Below are positions 17,430 through 26,466 of a DNA stretch of 64,000 bases, piece after piece. A program made the position numbers and the translations under genes. Origin of the DNA: Sulfurospirillum_A sp029027265 (GTDB lineage: Bacteria; Campylobacterota; Campylobacteria; Campylobacterales; Sulfurospirillaceae); assembly GCA_029027265.1 (NCBI GenBank), contig CP093061.1, positions 1,426,001 to 1,490,000 of the forward strand, given 5' to 3'. The notes below the pieces were generated by a model. The model searched no databases and was not told where the DNA came from. It saw only the letters and a list, made by a program, of their open reading frames with translations. Within the stretch, counting starts at the first letter, position 1; each line of letters begins with the position of its first letter.

Positions 17430-18194
17430 ATGGATTTAGGAACGGTCGTTGGTTTAGTACTTACGTTAGCACTTCTTTTGGGTGCTATGGCTATGGGTGT
17501 TGGTATTGGCCCTTATATTGATATACCATCTATTTTGATTGTTTTTGGTGGTACAACAGGAGTCCTCTTAGTTGGTTTTAAAATGGAGCAAATGAAAAGT
17601 CTTGCTAAGATTTTTATGATAGCAATTAAACCTCCTCAAGTTGATGTTCCTGAATTAATTAAAAAAATGGTTGAATATTCTACGAAAGCAAGGCGTGACG
17701 GAATTTTAGCACTTGAAGCAGATGCCAATAGTGAAGATAATGAGTTTTTAAAAAAAGGGCTCTCAATGGCGGTAGATGGTAATGAGCCTGACACCATAAG
17801 AGACCTACTTGAAATTGAGATGGATCAAACAAGTGAACGTCATAAAGGTAATGCACAAATATTTGCTCAAATGGGTGGTTTTTCTGGTGCTATGGGTATG
17901 ATTGGTACGCTAATAGGTCTTGTTGCAATGCTTCTAAATATGGCTGATCCTTCAGCAATTGGTCCAGCAATGGCTGTTGCGTTACTTACTACAATGTACG
18001 GTGCCATGATAGGAAATATAGTTGGTGCTCCAGTTGCAAATATACTTGAAATTAGAGATGCTGATGAGACTTTAGCAAAAACACTTATACTTGAAGGTAT
18101 TATGGCGATTCAAGCTGGAGATAATCCAAGAACTTTAGAGGGTAAATTGTTGTCTTTCTTACCTCCTAAAGAGAGAGTCTCTCAGTTTGACTAG
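17430..18194 (+). CDS. motA: Flagellar motor stator protein MotA
   Basis: Four-segment membrane protein that, with MotB, forms the ion-conducting stator driving flagellar rotation. The 254-residue product has the membrane segments near residues 3-22, 30-48, 150-170 and 183-203, with the large cytoplasmic loop between segments 2 and 3. The block GGFSGAMGMIGTLIGLV and the conserved prolines of the third and fourth segments (ADPSAIGPAMAVALLTT) are present. An AAGGAC Shine-Dalgarno precedes the ATG. motB starts 8 bases after the stop. Confidence 0.96.
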   Translation: MDLGTVVGLVLTLALLLGAMAMGVGIGPYIDIPSILIVFGGTTGVLLVGFKMEQMKSLAKIFMIAIKPPQVDVPELIKKMVEYSTKARRDGILALEADANSEDNEFLKKGLSMAVDGNEPDTIRDLLEIEMDQTSERHKGNAQIFAQMGGFSGAMGMIGTLIGLVAMLLNMADPSAIGPAMAVALLTTMYGAMIGNIVGAPVANILEIRDADETLAKTLILEGIMAIQAGDNPRTLEGKLLSFLPPKERVSQFD

Positions 18195-18202
18195 GAATAA
18201 TC

Positions 18203-18988
18203 ATGGCTAGAAAAAAAAAGGTAGATTGTCCAAAATGTATGCCTGCATGGTTGGCCGCTTTTGGTGACTTGATGTCACTACTTCTGTGTTTTTTCGTACT
18301 ACTTCTTTCAATGTCTACCATGGATGCAAAAAAGATACAAGAGGCTATAGGCTCACTTGCTGGTGCTCTAAGTGTTCTTGAAGGTGGAACAAAAACAGAA
18401 ATTAGTCGTGAACGTCAACAACTAGCAACTCCAATAGAAAGCAGTGAAGAGACTTCAAACAGAGTTGTAACAACTCAACTAAGAGAAGCTATAATAGAAA
18501 TTAACGAGATGCTCCAAACATCTGGCGGACCTGAAATACAAATAAAAGAGGCAGAAGATGGTTTTATTATAAGACTTCCTGATGGACTTCTTTTCAAGCC
18601 TGGTTCTGCGGTCATACAAAATGCAGATGCCATACTTTTTTTAAAGCGTATAGCACTTATTGTAAAAAAACTACCAGAGAATCTACATGTAAAAGCTAGA
18701 GGTCATACAGATATAAATCCACCTGATAGTTCAAGTCCATATAAAGATAACTGGGAACTCTCAACTGCTAGGGCAGTGAGTGTTGTAAAAGAACTTATAA
18801 AAAACAGAATTGACCCAAGAAAAATATCTGCTTCTGGCAAAGCAGAGTTTGATCCTATAGCATCAAATGCAACCCAAGAAGGACGAAGTAAAAACAGAAG
18901 AGTTGAGCTTCATTTTTTCTCAATAGATAGTGGCACAAAAAAAAGAGCTGAAAAGAGTATATTAGATACTTCATTAAAGGTGAAGTAG
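18203..18988 (+). CDS. motB: Flagellar motor stator protein MotB
   Basis: Single-pass stator protein anchoring the motor to peptidoglycan. Residues 1-20 are cytoplasmic (CPKCMPAW), followed by the membrane segment with the ion-carrying aspartate in AAFGDLMSLLLCFFVLLLS (Asp23). The C-terminal OmpA-like domain has KARGHTDINPP and the ARAVSVVKELI and SKNRRVELHF segments. 261 residues is typical. It lies between motA and fliP, and the fliP TTG start immediately follows the MotB stop codon. Confidence 0.96.
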   Translation: MARKKKVDCPKCMPAWLAAFGDLMSLLLCFFVLLLSMSTMDAKKIQEAIGSLAGALSVLEGGTKTEISRERQQLATPIESSEETSNRVVTTQLREAIIEINEMLQTSGGPEIQIKEAEDGFIIRLPDGLLFKPGSAVIQNADAILFLKRIALIVKKLPENLHVKARGHTDINPPDSSSPYKDNWELSTARAVSVVKELIKNRIDPRKISASGKAEFDPIASNATQEGRSKNRRVELHFFSIDSGTKKRAEKSILDTSLKVK

Positions 18989-19723
18989 TTGAAGAAAATT
19001 TTTATGCTACTTCTGTTTTTTAGTACCAATTTATTAGTTGGAGCTGATGCAATTCCTACAATAAATCTAAGTTTAAGTGCTCCTGATTCTCCTGAGCAGT
19101 TGGTAACTAGTTTGAATTTACTTGTTGTTCTTACTATACTAGTACTTGCTCCTTCTATGGTATTTATTGGAACTAGTTTTTTAAGACTTATTGTTGTTTT
19201 CTCATTTTTACGTCAAGCTCTTGGAACTCAGCAGATGCCTCCAAACCAAGTTTTGGTTTCACTTGCACTCATCTTGACATTTTTTATAATGGAGCCAATA
19301 GCAAAAGATGCTTATGAAGTATCTGTAAAACCTTACCTTGCTCAAGAGATTGGTTATCAAGAAGCATTTGAAAAAGGTGTTCAACCTTTTAAAGCTTTTA
19401 TGGTAAGAAATACTAGAGAGAAAGATTTAGCACTTTTTTTTAGAATAAGGAAACTTGATAATCCAAAAAATATTGAAGATGTACCTCTTACTGTAGCACT
19501 TCCAGCTTTTATAATTAGTGAGTTAAAAACTGCTTTTCAGATAGGTTTTCTTTTATATCTTCCATTCTTGGTAATTGATATGGTTGTTGCTTCAGTCCTC
19601 ATGAGTATGGGTATGATGATGCTTCCACCTGTTATGATTTCTTTACCATTTAAGTTGCTCGTTTTTGTGCTAGTAGATGGCTGGAATTTACTCATTGGTA
19701 ATCTTGTCGCTAGTTTTCATTAA
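18989..19723 (+). CDS. fliP: Flagellar type III export protein FliP
   Basis: Core membrane protein of the flagellar export gate (FliP5-FliQ4-FliR1). The 244-residue protein has a signal-like N-terminal segment (residues 1-18), four membrane segments, and the family signatures SFLRLIVVFSFLRQALGTQQ and PAFIISELKTAFQIGFLLYLPF. The start is TTG directly abutting the motB TAG. Only fliP, not fliQ/fliR, accompanies motAB, which is usual in Campylobacterota where flagellar genes are scattered. Confidence 0.95.
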   Translation: MKKIFMLLLFFSTNLLVGADAIPTINLSLSAPDSPEQLVTSLNLLVVLTILVLAPSMVFIGTSFLRLIVVFSFLRQALGTQQMPPNQVLVSLALILTFFIMEPIAKDAYEVSVKPYLAQEIGYQEAFEKGVQPFKAFMVRNTREKDLALFFRIRKLDNPKNIEDVPLTVALPAFIISELKTAFQIGFLLYLPFLVIDMVVASVLMSMGMMMLPPVMISLPFKLLVFVLVDGWNLLIGNLVASFH

Positions 19724-19795
19724 TATAATGGGAAATCAGATCCTTTAAAATCTCGTGTACCTAGCCCAATGTTTTAGATTTTCAGATAGCATAGA

Positions 19796-21172
19796 TTAAA
19801 TTGTAATGGGAGAAACGATTAATATAATACCTAGTAAAAGCATAATAATAATTGTAATATACTCTACAATTAAAAAAGTGTTATGAAAGTTTTTTGATAT
19901 ATTAGAATGCAAATATTGTGCAAATATTGAACTAATAAATATAACACTACTCATGCCAAGTGACATTGCTATGGCACTTAAAAATCCACTCAAATAATTA
20001 CCTAAAACAAAAGTCATTATAAATATCACTACAGTTCCAGGGCAAGGTACAATTCCTGCGGCCAACGCTACTAACCAAGCTTTTTTATGAGTTGGTTTAC
20101 ATGAATAACATAAGCAGTGATGTGTATGTTGTTTTTTGTTAAATATTTTTTTATAAAGCATTATTAAAGAAATAATTATGATGATAACAGCAGATATGTA
20201 ACTAGTATATACAGCTGTATCACTTAGTGTTTTGCTAATGTAAGTTTGAAGAATAAACATACTAGTTATAACTAATATAAATGCTCCAGCAACATGAATA
20301 ATACCGATATATATTGACATATTTAATGCTTTGCGCCATCCTCCTCCATTTATAACAAAATAACTTCCAACTAGGGTTTTACCATGTCCAGGTCCTAGTG
20401 CATGGAAAAGACCATATAAAAAAGAAAACAAAATTAAAAGCAATATACTAGTAATGGAATTTTCTTTCTTTATATCTTTTAACAAAGTTTTTATCTTATC
20501 ACTATATGTTTTTAGAGAGCTTTTTAGTAGTTTTATATAAGAACTATCAACCTCTCGTTCTTCTTGTGTCATATTTGGTGTTATATCAGATAGTTTTTTT
20601 GTAACTAAAACTTTTATAGGTTTATTTGTGATTTCAAAAAATGTTACATTTAAGTTTGTATTTGGTTTTATGAAAAGGTTTTCAGTTATCTTTTGTTGTT
20701 CAAAAGGTGCTATTTTAAAGTCAAAAAAACCTTCTGTATCTTCAAAGATAAGTTTTAATGTTGACTCATCTTTTAATCCTATAGAGAGTGGAACATCAAA
20801 ATCAAAATATAGTTTTTTGTCATTATATATTAGCTTATAGTTTTTTGGTTTTAATAAAATATTTTGTGAAGATGTTGGGGTGTGAAAAGAGAGTTCTGCT
20901 AAGAAATTTCTAGGTATAATATATGACATAAGTACCTGTTTTATTTCTCTAACTTCATTGTTATCTAATTCATCATTTGCATTTATGTCATAACTTGGTA
21001 GCATTTGTAGTGTGAACTTTTCTTCAAAAGTCCACTTTACATGTAAATTATAAATTGTCTCGTTTTTAATGTCAAAATTTACCTTAGCTGTTATCTTTGG
21101 TATAGAAAGAGTACATAGAGCACAGGCATTAAGAATAAAAGGTATGATTAAAAAGAGAACTATTTTTTTCAA
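19796..21172 (-). CDS. DUF1007 + NicO/RcnA-type metal transporter
   Basis: A 458-residue two-part membrane protein. The N-terminal 200 residues (after a lipoprotein-like signal ending NACALC) resemble a DUF1007 periplasmic domain. The C-terminal part is a NicO/RcnA-type permease with the motif FHALGPGHGKTLVG near residue 255, a His/Cys-rich loop (KKQHTHHCLCYSC) and the second half-motif AAGIVPCPGTVV. NicO proteins move Ni/Co; DUF1007 plus NicO next to zinc uptake genes suggests zinc or another divalent metal. It starts 5 bases after the znuA stop, so both form an operon controlled from the palindromes upstream of znuA. Confidence 0.82.
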   Translation of the reverse strand: MKKIVLFLIIPFILNACALCTLSIPKITAKVNFDIKNETIYNLHVKWTFEEKFTLQMLPSYDINANDELDNNEVREIKQVLMSYIIPRNFLAELSFHTPTSSQNILLKPKNYKLIYNDKKLYFDFDVPLSIGLKDESTLKLIFEDTEGFFDFKIAPFEQQKITENLFIKPNTNLNVTFFEITNKPIKVLVTKKLSDITPNMTQEEREVDSSYIKLLKSSLKTYSDKIKTLLKDIKKENSITSILLLILFSFLYGLFHALGPGHGKTLVGSYFVINGGGWRKALNMSIYIGIIHVAGAFILVITSMFILQTYISKTLSDTAVYTSYISAVIIIIISLIMLYKKIFNKKQHTHHCLCYSCKPTHKKAWLVALAAGIVPCPGTVVIFIMTFVLGNYLSGFLSAIAMSLGMSSVIFISSIFAQYLHSNISKNFHNTFLIVEYITIIIMLLLGIILIVSPITI

Positions 21173-21177
21173 ACTAT

Positions 21178-22023
21178 CTATCTATTTGCTATATTTTTAG
21201 CAAAATTTATTAGATTTGAGCTCCAATTTTTTGCCAATGGACTTACTTTAGTAACTGTTATTTTTAATTCGTTTGCAAGTTGTTTTGCAATTGCGTCAGA
21301 AAATTCAGGCGAAGTAAATATAACACTTACTTTTTCTTCTTTAGCTTCGTCAATAAGATATCTAAGCTCTTTTGGTTTTGGACTTTTACCTTCTACTTCT
21401 ATAGGAATTTGTACAAGGTTATACTCTTTTGCAAAATATCCCCATGATGGATGAAAAACCATGAATTTATAATTTTTATTGTTAATTATAGATTTTATTT
21501 GATTGTGTGTATCTTCTACATGTAACAAAAAAATATCTAGGTTTTTTTTATAATACTCTTTGTTTTCATTATCTATTTTTATGAGTATGTTATACATATT
21601 TTTTGCTATTATTTTTACGTTTTTAGGACTTGTCCAAACATGTGGATCTTTTTCTTCATGTTCATCATGTTTTTTATGTTCATCATGAGAATGTTCTTGA
21701 ATATCTATTTTTTCTATTCCAGTAGAAATATCAACTACCTTCATAGATTTATTTTGATTTTTAAATCTACCCAACCAAGCTTTTTCAAACTCTACTCCAA
21801 TAGCAAAATATATATCAGCAGTAGAAATTGCTCGCATTTGAGATGGTTTAGGCTCATAAGTATGTGGAGAGTTTCCAGGTTTTACCATAAGTGTTATGTT
21901 CACTTTATCGCCACCAATGGCTTGTAAAAAAGTTTCTTGAGGAAGTATGCTTACTATAGCATTTATATTAGCATATGTTATAGTACTAAAACCTAATAGC
22001 AAAAGCATAAATATTTTTTTCAT
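21178..22023 (-). CDS. znuA: Zinc ABC transporter substrate-binding protein ZnuA-like
   Basis: Periplasmic metal-binding protein of cluster A-I. The 281-residue product has a signal peptide (residues 1-18), metal-ligand histidines in NSPHTYEPKPSQ, a His/Asp/Glu-rich loop (about residues 111-126, HSHDEHKKHDEHEE) diagnostic of zinc rather than manganese binding, then KDPHVWTSPKN and HPSWGYFAKEYN. No znuB or znuC accompanies it here; instead a NicO-type protein follows. The promoter region shared with the divergent Fur-type regulator carries two related palindromes, so zinc-dependent repression is likely. Confidence 0.92.
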   Translation of the reverse strand: MKKIFMLLLLGFSTITYANINAIVSILPQETFLQAIGGDKVNITLMVKPGNSPHTYEPKPSQMRAISTADIYFAIGVEFEKAWLGRFKNQNKSMKVVDISTGIEKIDIQEHSHDEHKKHDEHEEKDPHVWTSPKNVKIIAKNMYNILIKIDNENKEYYKKNLDIFLLHVEDTHNQIKSIINNKNYKFMVFHPSWGYFAKEYNLVQIPIEVEGKSPKPKELRYLIDEAKEEKVSVIFTSPEFSDAIAKQLANELKITVTKVSPLAKNWSSNLINFAKNIANR

Positions 22024-22035
22024 AAAAGTCCTTTT

Positions 22036-22050
22036 TGCAACTAAGTTGCA
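22036..22050. promoter_or_regulatory. Putative Zur operator 1 (znuA side)
   Basis: Perfect 15-base palindrome TGCAACTAAGTTGCA, 13 bases upstream of the znuA start on the minus strand. It matches the second palindrome 36 bases away at 14 arm positions save one. Placement between znuA and a Fur-family gene with two CxxC zinc sites makes it a likely operator; the DNA-binding assignment is inferred. Confidence 0.7.
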
Positions 22051-22086
22051 TATAATTTGTGAAATGATATAATATATAAACTTTAA

Positions 22087-22101
22087 TGCAACTTAGTCGC
22101 A
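22087..22101. promoter_or_regulatory. Putative Zur operator 2 (zur side)
   Basis: Near-perfect palindrome TGCAACTTAGTCGCA, one mismatch in the arms, 18 bases upstream of the GTG start of the Fur-family gene and just downstream of a plus-strand -10-like TATAAT at about 22069-22074. A repressor here would block both divergent promoters, including autoregulation. Confidence 0.65.
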
Positions 22102-22119
22102 TTTGTAAATGGAGAAATA

Positions 22120-22488
22120 GTGAATATAGAAAATTTAGTAAAAGAGAAAAATATAAAACTTACTAGTGCAAGAGTAGAAATTTTAAAAAAGTTACTTCAT
22201 GCAAAAAAACCTCTTTGTTATGAGGAGTTAAAAGATCACATATCTATGGATAAGGCAACTTTTTATAGAAACATAACTAAATTTGAAGAAAAAATGATAG
22301 TAAATAGCTTTGAATCAAATGATAAAAAAAGATATTTTGAAGTTATAGGTTCTCCTCACCCACATTTCATATGTGTTGAGTGCGATAAAATAGAATGCGT
22401 AAAAGAGCCATTAAAATTCAATTTAGAAGGTTATAGCATAGAAAATATAATACTTAAAGGCAAGTGCAAAAAATGTAATTATATGTAA
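22120..22488 (+). CDS. Fur-family metal regulator, probably Zur
   Basis: A 122-residue DNA-binding repressor. The N-terminal winged helix spans about residues 10-75 (KLTSARVEILKKLL ... MDKATFYRNITKFEE is the recognition helix region). The C-terminal dimerisation domain has HPHFICVECDKIEC and CKKC, giving two CxxC pairs that form the structural zinc site. It is compact and divergent from znuA, which together with the His-rich ZnuA indicates zinc sensing. The start is GTG. Its last 10 bases overlap the end of the convergent gene at 22479. Confidence 0.88.
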   Translation: MNIENLVKEKNIKLTSARVEILKKLLHAKKPLCYEELKDHISMDKATFYRNITKFEEKMIVNSFESNDKKRYFEVIGSPHPHFICVECDKIECVKEPLKFNLEGYSIENIILKGKCKKCNYM

Positions 22489-23000
22489 AGCTCAAATCTA
22501 TCCATCTGTTTTAAAAGTGATTCAAACAGTTTTTGAGCATGTTTTAACATTTTTTCATTTTGATGTTCGGCTTTTTCTAAAAGCTTATCTATAGTTTTCA
22601 ATGTTTGATCGCTAAGGTAGTTTTTTGTGTTCAAATTTTCTGTTTTTGGAAGGTATTGGTTAATATCAAAGGCTCTATTTGTGATTTCACTCATAGAAAA
22701 ATTCTCTTCACTCTCTTTTACATTTTCCATATATTGCTCAAGCATAGGTTTAATAGTTCTCATGGCTGCATCTATCTCTTTTTTGTCTTGTGCATCTATG
22801 CCATTACCTTCATAATGAAAGCTATATCCATAGGAGTGAGTAAGACTAAGCATCATACTTGATGTGTTTCCATTTTTTTTGAATGTAACTTCTGAAGATT
22901 TTTCATCATACATTTTCAAATCTATTTTGTCTCCACTACTAGTTTGCATAGAAAAATTAAAATCATTATAGTTGTAGTTATTTGTATTGATACTTAACAT
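22479..23000 (-). CDS. Hypothetical protein
   Basis: 173 residues from the ATG at 23000, preceded by AGGATTAATT; a longer frame to 23024 would start inside a hairpin. I do not recognise the family. The N-terminal 60 residues are Asn/Ser-rich with beta-strand character, followed by a helical C-terminal half with Lys/Glu/Gln (EYSDQTLKTIDKLLEKAE type periodicity). No signal peptide and no membrane segment. The Shine-Dalgarno lies directly behind a TACATGTA palindrome, so its translation could be affected by the hairpin at 23012-23050. Confidence 0.72.
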   Translation of the reverse strand: MLSINTNNYNYNDFNFSMQTSSGDKIDLKMYDEKSSEVTFKKNGNTSSMMLSLTHSYGYSFHYEGNGIDAQDKKEIDAAMRTIKPMLEQYMENVKESEENFSMSEITNRAFDINQYLPKTENLNTKNYLSDQTLKTIDKLLEKAEHQNEKMLKHAQKLFESLLKQMDRFELYI

Positions 23001-23011
23001 AATTAATCCTT

Positions 23012-23050
23012 TACATGTAAACAATATCGGTAAAAGTCTGTTTACATGTA
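23012..23050. terminator. Hairpin of two TACATGTA palindromes
   Basis: Inverted repeat with an 11-base perfect stem (TACATGTAAAC at 23012-23022 and its complement at 23040-23050), loop 17 bases. On the minus strand it begins 3 bases after the ABC permease stop and ends just before the Shine-Dalgarno of the following gene. There is no T-run, so a rho-independent terminator is not certain; it may stabilise or separate transcripts. Confidence 0.55.
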
Positions 23051-23053
23051 GGA

Positions 23054-23842
23054 TTAGTCTTTCATGTTTTTTTCTAATATACTAGCATAAAATGAAATAG
23101 GGTAAGTTAGAACCAGATAACCAAGGGCCAAAGGGATGTAACTCTCTAGTGTAGAATAAGTATAAGCATTAACCTCTTGAGCGTTCATTGTAAACTCACT
23201 TATAGATATGATAGAAAGTAGAGAAGAATCTTTTATTATAGAAGCAAATTGTCCAGTAAGTGGTGGTAAAATTCTTTTATATGCTTGAGGAAAAATTATG
23301 TACATGTAAGACTGTGTTGGAGTAAATCCAAGTGATTTTGCAGATTCATACTGCCCTTTATCTATGCTTTTTACACCTGCTCGTATGATTTCGCTTACAT
23401 ATGCACTTGCAAACATAGAAAGAATTACAGTTCCTACAATGTATCGATTGTCAAAGCCAAGGTTGTTTGCAAAGACATAAAAAAATATGAGAATTTGAAC
23501 TAAAAGTGGAGTCCCTCTAATGATTTCAATGTAAAAGCGTGAAAAAAACCTAAGCAGTATAAACTTTGAATTTTGTCCATAGGCAAATATGACACCAAGA
23601 ATTAGACTAAGAATAAGAGCAAAAAATGATATATAGATAGTAACTAAAAATCCGTCTATAAACTTTTGTCTATATTCATAGATACTATCCCAATAAAAAT
23701 CATATGAGATAGTTGTAAACATAATATAAAATAAAATGCCCATAATAGAGAATAACAGTAAAAAATTGAAGATGTAAACACTCTTGCGAGTCTTTACACC
23801 CTCTTTTTGGTCAATTTCTTGAATGAAAAAATCTTTTAAAAT
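23054..23842 (-). CDS. Polar amino acid ABC transporter permease (His/Gln/Glu family)
   Basis: Inner-membrane permease for the binding protein encoded just upstream. From the first ATG (23743) the protein is 229 residues, but that start cuts into the first membrane segment. The frame stays open to a stop at 23846-23848, and an AGGA at 23850-23853 lies 7 bases before an ATT at 23840-23842, giving a 262-residue protein with a cytoplasmic N-terminus (about 20 residues, acidic/basic) and an intact first segment (YIFNFLLLFSIMGILFY). I therefore propose an ATT start. The EAA loop ESAKSLGFTPTQSYMYIIFPQA that contacts the ATPase is intact. No ATPase gene is adjacent. Confidence 0.82.
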   Translation of the reverse strand: MLKDFFIQEIDQKEGVKTRKSVYIFNFLLLFSIMGILFYIMFTTISYDFYWDSIYEYRQKFIDGFLVTIYISFFALILSLILGVIFAYGQNSKFILLRFFSRFYIEIIRGTPLLVQILIFFYVFANNLGFDNRYIVGTVILSMFASAYVSEIIRAGVKSIDKGQYESAKSLGFTPTQSYMYIIFPQAYKRILPPLTGQFASIIKDSSLLSIISISEFTMNAQEVNAYTYSTLESYIPLALGYLVLTYPISFYASILEKNMKD

Positions 23843-23851
23843 AAGCTATTC

Positions 23852-24637
23852 CTAAAAAAAGAACTGTATACCGAGTTTGTCAAAAGTGGCACGTGCTTCA
23901 GTTAAGTATTTTTTGGATAGTTTATCAAAAGTTCCATCACTTTTTGCTTGTTCTATAAAAGCATCAACTTTTGTTTTAAGTTCAGTATTGCCTTTTTTAA
24001 TTGCCATTCCCCAGTACTCAGGTGAGTTTTGAAAAGGTTTAAGAAGTGCAATAGTTGTCTTTTGGTGTTTATTCCAGTTTTTATAGATAGTAAGTTGGTC
24101 ATATAAAAAGCCATCTGCTTTTTTCTGAATAACTTCTAAAACAGCAGCATTTTCTTTATCGAAAACCAATAAATCAGCGTTAGTTAGGTATTTACCAGCA
24201 TAAATATGACCGGTCGTTCCTTTTTTAACGGCTATTGTTTTACCTTTTTGGTTCAAATCCATTATACTTTTAACGCCACTTGATGGGTTAGTTAAAATGG
24301 CTAAGTTTGATTGTGCATAAGGTACAGAAAAATCTATAGTTTTAGCACGTTGTTTTGTTATGGTCATAGATGAGATTATCAAATCTACTTTTTTTGTTTT
24401 TAGTGAAGGAATGAGTCCATCCCAAGCGATATTTTCAATCACAACTTCACGATTCAAATATTTACCAAGAGCATAAGCTAAATCAACACTAACCCCTGAA
24501 GGTTTGCCTTGTTTATCACTCATTTCAAATGGTGGATATTGAAGTTCCATTCCAACTACCAACGGTTTGTCGACAGCAACTAAGTTTGTTATAGTTAAAG
24601 ATAGCGTAACTAAAAGAGCGCTAATAAGTTTTAACAT
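23852..24637 (-). CDS. Amino acid ABC transporter substrate-binding protein (family 3)
   Basis: Periplasmic solute-binding protein of 261 residues with a signal peptide (about residues 1-22). Family-3 landmarks: LVVGMELQYPPFEMSD near the mature N-terminus, PSGVSVDLAYALGKYL, WDGLIPSLKTKKVDLIISSMTITKQRAKTIDFS, and the second-lobe KKGTTGHIY. An AGGATTATT Shine-Dalgarno fits the ATG. It precedes the permease gene by a few bases, forming a two-gene unit; specificity cannot be read from sequence (polar amino acid or opine type). Confidence 0.9.
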   Translation of the reverse strand: MLKLISALLVTLSLTITNLVAVDKPLVVGMELQYPPFEMSDKQGKPSGVSVDLAYALGKYLNREVVIENIAWDGLIPSLKTKKVDLIISSMTITKQRAKTIDFSVPYAQSNLAILTNPSSGVKSIMDLNQKGKTIAVKKGTTGHIYAGKYLTNADLLVFDKENAAVLEVIQKKADGFLYDQLTIYKNWNKHQKTTIALLKPFQNSPEYWGMAIKKGNTELKTKVDAFIEQAKSDGTFDKLSKKYLTEARATFDKLGIQFFF

Positions 24638-24698
24638 AATAATCCTTTCTTAAAAAGTTCCACCATTGTATAAGGAACTTTCTTATGTCTTGGTAAGT

Positions 24699-26417
24699 TT
24701 ATGAGTCTAACCCACTTCTAAATATTTTATGTCCTTTTTGAATAACAATTGCTTTTTGTTTTTCTTTTTTATGCATGTCTTTTTCAACAAAAAGAGGTTT
24801 ACGAGTTTCTGGGTCTAGTTCAGTATAGTACATTAGAGTTGAGTATGTTGATGGTGTTGGAGTAAAAACTTGTGCTTGTTCAGGATTCATTTTTAGAATA
24901 TTGGTTGCAAAATCTTTTAAGTTGTGCATGTTTTGTTCACGACACCCTGGGTGTGCTGCTATGAGGTAGTATGTTAAGAACTGTTTTTTACCAGATTCTT
25001 TATTTAGTTTGTCAAAAAGTCTTTTAAAATCAACCAAAGACTGTTTTCCTGGTTTTCTCATATGCTTTAAAACTTCATCATCTATATGCTCAGGTGCAAC
25101 TTTCATCTGTCCACTTATGTGGTGATTTACTATCTCTTTTAAATATGTATATCCATTTAACTTATCATCACTAATAAGGTCATATCTAATACCACTTGCA
25201 ATAAAGGCTTTTTTTATGCCTTTTATAGCTCGTATTTTTCTCAGCATTTTTATTTGCCCAGAATGGTCTGTTTTCATTGTTTTACACATGGTTGGAGTCA
25301 TACAAGCTTTATGCTCACAAGTTCCTTTTTTAATTTTCTTGTCACATTCAAAACCATACATGTTTGCCGTTGGTCCACCAACATCAGAAATAATACCTTT
25401 AAAGTCTTTATATGTTGTGAACTTTTTTGCCTCTTTTAATATGGACTCTTCACTTCTGCTTCGTATGGTTCTTCCTTGATGAACTCCAATAGCACAAAAA
25501 TTACACTCTCCATAACAGCCTTGATGTGTTGTAATAGAAAATTTTATGGTTTCTAAGGCTTTTACTTTACCATCGGGTTGATGGTATGGGTGTAAATCTC
25601 TCTCGTATTCTAATTCGCTTACGCTATCTAATTCTTCAGTAGTAAGGTTAATAGATGGAGGATTTTGTATGAGGTACCTAGAATCCACTTTTTGACAAAG
25701 TCCTTTAGCACTAACAGGGTCATTATTGTGGTAAAAGTCATCAAACATGTCTATAAATCTATTTTTATCTTTAAGGCATTCATCGTGGCTTGGAAGTTGT
25801 ATATAATTTTCTTTTAGTTCTTTAGAAATATAACTAAGACCTCTTACATGTAAAGGACTTTCACTGTTTTTTAAAGCTGTTGCAAATTCAATAATGCTTT
25901 TTTCGGCCATGCCATATATGAGGTAATCAGCTTTTGCATCAAAAATAAGTGATTTTCTAAGTTTATTCGACCAAAAATCATAATGAGTTACACGTCTAAG
26001 ACTAGCTTCAATACCACCAATCATAATTGGAACAGTATCTTTGTAGTGTTGTCTTATGAGGTTACAGTACTTTAAAGTTGCCATATCTGGACGTTTATTA
26101 TTTTTACCACCTGGCGTATAGTCATCGTCACTTCTAAATCTTTTTGTTGCAGTGTAGTTTGAAACCATAGAATCAACGCTACCGCCACTAACACCCCAAA
26201 AAAGTTTAGGTTCTCCAAGACGTTTTATATCAACATCACTTTTTATATCAGGTTGTCCTATGATGCCAACACGATACCCCTCACGTTCTAAAACACGTCC
26301 TATAACAGCTACTCCCATATAAGGAGAGTCAATGTAAGCATCACTTGTAATGAGAATAATATCAAGTTTTTTCCAACCTCTCTTTTTCATCTCAGCTCTT
26401 GTAGTTGGTAAAAACAT
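24699..26417 (-). CDS. YgiQ-family radical SAM protein
   Basis: A 572-residue protein with an N-terminal cobalamin-binding-like region and a central radical SAM domain. The iron-sulfur motif is CYGECNFCAIGVHQGR (CxxxCxxC, about residues 305-312). Other family markers are GGIEASLRRVTHYD and MKVAPEH and HPGC. The function of YgiQ is not established. The family often runs 600-740 residues, so this is a shorter version without an extended C-terminus. The gene is flanked by gaps of about 50-60 bases and appears to be its own unit. Confidence 0.92.
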   Translation of the reverse strand: MFLPTTRAEMKKRGWKKLDIILITSDAYIDSPYMGVAVIGRVLEREGYRVGIIGQPDIKSDVDIKRLGEPKLFWGVSGGSVDSMVSNYTATKRFRSDDDYTPGGKNNKRPDMATLKYCNLIRQHYKDTVPIMIGGIEASLRRVTHYDFWSNKLRKSLIFDAKADYLIYGMAEKSIIEFATALKNSESPLHVRGLSYISKELKENYIQLPSHDECLKDKNRFIDMFDDFYHNNDPVSAKGLCQKVDSRYLIQNPPSINLTTEELDSVSELEYERDLHPYHQPDGKVKALETIKFSITTHQGCYGECNFCAIGVHQGRTIRSRSEESILKEAKKFTTYKDFKGIISDVGGPTANMYGFECDKKIKKGTCEHKACMTPTMCKTMKTDHSGQIKMLRKIRAIKGIKKAFIASGIRYDLISDDKLNGYTYLKEIVNHHISGQMKVAPEHIDDEVLKHMRKPGKQSLVDFKRLFDKLNKESGKKQFLTYYLIAAHPGCREQNMHNLKDFATNILKMNPEQAQVFTPTPSTYSTLMYYTELDPETRKPLFVEKDMHKKEKQKAIVIQKGHKIFRSGLDS

Positions 26418-26466
26418 TTTTGTTTATCCTATCTTTTATTTATAAAATTTATTATACAATAACCAA

